Part shown: one piece after another, positions 62,905-64,000 of the stretch
How the letters are laid out: each line of letters starts with the position of its first letter
Position numbering within the stretch: position 1 is the stretch's first letter
Assembly: GCF_037338445.1 (NCBI RefSeq)
Contig: NZ_CP147838.1
Location: 124,001 to 188,000 of the forward strand
Reading direction: 5' to 3'
DNA length: 64,000 bases
Origin: Salinibaculum sp. SYNS191
Lineage (GTDB): Archaea; Halobacteriota; Halobacteria; Halobacteriales; Haloarculaceae
The notes under the pieces: model-generated
Databases searched by the model: none
Told to the model about the DNA's origin: nothing
What the model saw: only the letters and a program-made list of their open reading frames with translations
Translations under genes and position numbers: made by a program

Positions 62905-63975
62905 TCAGGAGGTCCTCCGGTAGTAGACCGCACTCAGTTTCAGCGCGAGCAGGGCCAGCCCCGCCACTGCCAGCAGGCCGGCCACCCAGTCGAGGAACAG
63001 CGAGAGGTCGAGGCCCTTCAACATCCCGCTGCGGGTGATGACCATCGCGTAGTGGGTCGGGAACAGTCGCACGAGCGTCTTCCGCAGCGCCGAGAAGTAC
63101 CCGACGGGGTAGGCGAGGCCGGAGAAACCGACGACGGCCAGCAGCAGGACGACGTTGACGAATCGGCCCATCGTCCCGAAGCGGAACACGACCATGACCG
63201 CCATAGCCAGTGCGGCGAGGACGACGAAGGTGAGCAGCAGTCCGACGAGGGCGGCCGGTGCCAGCGCGTTCGTCGCGTACCCGAGTGCTGCCGCTGCACC
63301 CTGGAAGACGAGGATCGGGACGAGCATCAACAGCGTGAAGTAGACGAGTTTCGCGCCGACGACGGCCTCCAGTGACGCCTCTGCGCGGAGGCGGTCCAGC
63401 ACCGCCGCTTCCTGGGCGAGGTTGTAGGGGACGTACGTGAACGCAAAGAGCATGAGTATCGCCATCAGGAAGACGGGGACGAGGTACTCAGAGAGCGTGT
63501 TGTCGGGGTCGAGAACCCGCCGGTCCACGCTGACGTCTGCGTTCAGCAGGCTGTCGAACTGGAAGGCCATCACGTTGCGCAGCGCCTTCGAGGGCTCCTT
63601 GTAGGGGACGATGCTCCCGTCGACGGTGTAGGTGAAGCTGGCGTTGTCGTTGTCCGCCTCGGTGATGTCGGGCGGGACGACGAGCACGGAGTAGACCGCC
63701 TCGCGCCGGAGCATCCGTGTCGCTCGCTCCTCGCTGTCGACGACGACCGGGTCGGAGAAGGCGGTGACGCTGCCTTTCACGATGGTCATGTCGTTGTCGG
63801 TGACGTTCTCGTCGCCGGGGACGACGGCCATCGGCGCGTCGCGGGGGATGACCGTCTCGAAGGCGACGCTGGTGTAGGCGAAGAAGCCGGGGAGCACGAG
63901 GAGGATAAAGAGGAGCGCGGCGACGTTGTGCTTGCTCCAGTGGAACTCCTTTTTCAGCAGCGAGCGAAGCGACAT
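62905..63975 (-). CDS. ABC-2 type permease
   Basis: A 356-aa membrane protein. One helix at the N-terminus (KHNVAALLFILLVLPGFFAY), an extracellular domain of about 110 residues (VVPGDENVTDNDMTIVKGSV), then five C-terminal helices (LVPVFLMAILMLFAFTYVPY onwards). The layout matches ABC-2 exporters of the YhgE/NatB type. Cargo unknown. Confidence 0.9.
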   Translation of the reverse strand: MSLRSLLKKEFHWSKHNVAALLFILLVLPGFFAYTSVAFETVIPRDAPMAVVPGDENVTDNDMTIVKGSVTAFSDPVVVDSEERATRMLRREAVYSVLVVPPDITEADNDNASFTYTVDGSIVPYKEPSKALRNVMAFQFDSLLNADVSVDRRVLDPDNTLSEYLVPVFLMAILMLFAFTYVPYNLAQEAAVLDRLRAEASLEAVVGAKLVYFTLLMLVPILVFQGAAAALGYATNALAPAALVGLLLTFVVLAALAMAVMVVFRFGTMGRFVNVVLLLAVVGFSGLAYPVGYFSALRKTLVRLFPTHYAMVITRSGMLKGLDLSLFLDWVAGLLAVAGLALLALKLSAVYYRRTS

Positions 63976-63976
63976 C

Positions 63977-64000
63977 CTACATCTCCCCTCGGCGCTCGTG
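63977..64000 (-). CDS. Possible C-terminus of an upstream gene (partial)
   Basis: The minus-strand frame from the window edge reads HERRGEM and stops (TAG) one base before the permease start. It may be the end of another transporter subunit; only seven codons are visible, so the identity is unknown. Confidence 0.3.
   Translation of the reverse strand, partial: HERRGEM

Overview
This window is a 64-kb piece of a haloarchaeal (class Halobacteria) chromosome. The evidence is high GC content, strongly Asp/Glu-rich proteins, Tat-type lipoprotein signals, a halocyanin, a dodecin, archaeal PriS and GINS, an archaeal lipid enzyme (GGGP synthase family), and AT-rich TATA-like boxes about 27-30 nt upstream of many start codons, as expected for leaderless haloarchaeal mRNAs. 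Genus cannot be fixed from what is visible. There is no prophage, CRISPR array, rRNA or intact insertion sequence.

Layout. 1-9 kb: the end of a photolyase, a GGGP-synthase-like protein with a C-terminal extension, several haloarchaeal membrane proteins, a geranylgeranyl-reductase-type flavoprotein, an aldo/keto reductase, a degenerate AMP-binding protein and a MazG. 8.7-17.8 kb: the Hsp70 machine (dnaJ, dnaK, grpE), all on the minus strand but scattered among a Rieske fusion protein, an HpcH/HpaI aldolase, a Nudix hydrolase, a DCC-family protein and a membrane protein. 17.8-27.2 kb: a probable PD-(D/E)XK nuclease with a cysteine cluster, small conserved proteins, a minus-strand run (DUF502 protein, archease, zinc ribbon, DUF5788, PolX, Mut7-C) and the plus-strand pair priS-GINS. 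27.2-30.8 kb: HtrA-type lipoprotein protease, small membrane proteins, an MBL hydrolase, OsmC, DUF5799 and a solo antitoxin-like protein.

30.8-41.1 kb: branched-chain amino-acid synthesis on the minus strand. leuA comes first, then ilvB-ilvN-ilvC-small ORF-leuC-leuD as a tightly overlapped operon; leuB lies beyond CBS, Na+/Ca2+ exchanger and dodecin genes. ilvB has a complex 5' region: a 14-bp dyad with one bulge, a GAGGAGG Shine-Dalgarno sequence and a 15-codon His-rich leader ORF whose stop overlaps the ilvB ATG. leuA as given needs a +1 shift at a CCCC run ten codons in. A 71-aa ORF with an internal duplication sits between ilvC and leuC.

41-56 kb: a glyoxalase-fold protein, a degenerate MBL-like protein, a secreted beta-helix protein, a methyltransferase, an M24 peptidase, a halocyanin, an HxlR regulator with an ABC-2 exporter, and aroA/aroC separated by a CopG/PIN toxin-antitoxin pair. 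55.8-56.5 kb: tRNA-Ser(UGA) followed by a duplicate of its own 3' end, which looks like an integration scar. 56.5-64 kb: a DUF192 lipoprotein, a membrane-anchored HExxH protein, a cupin, a saccharopine-dehydrogenase-like reductase, a divergent AstE-like deacylase and RimK-retropepsin fusion (a candidate amide-ligation system), and an ABC-2 transporter.

The strongest leads are the ilvB leader, the leuA frameshift, the duplicated 71-aa ORF, the RimK-retropepsin/AstE pair, the Rieske fusion, the predicted nuclease and the tRNA-Ser scar. Family names were assigned by recognition, without database searches.
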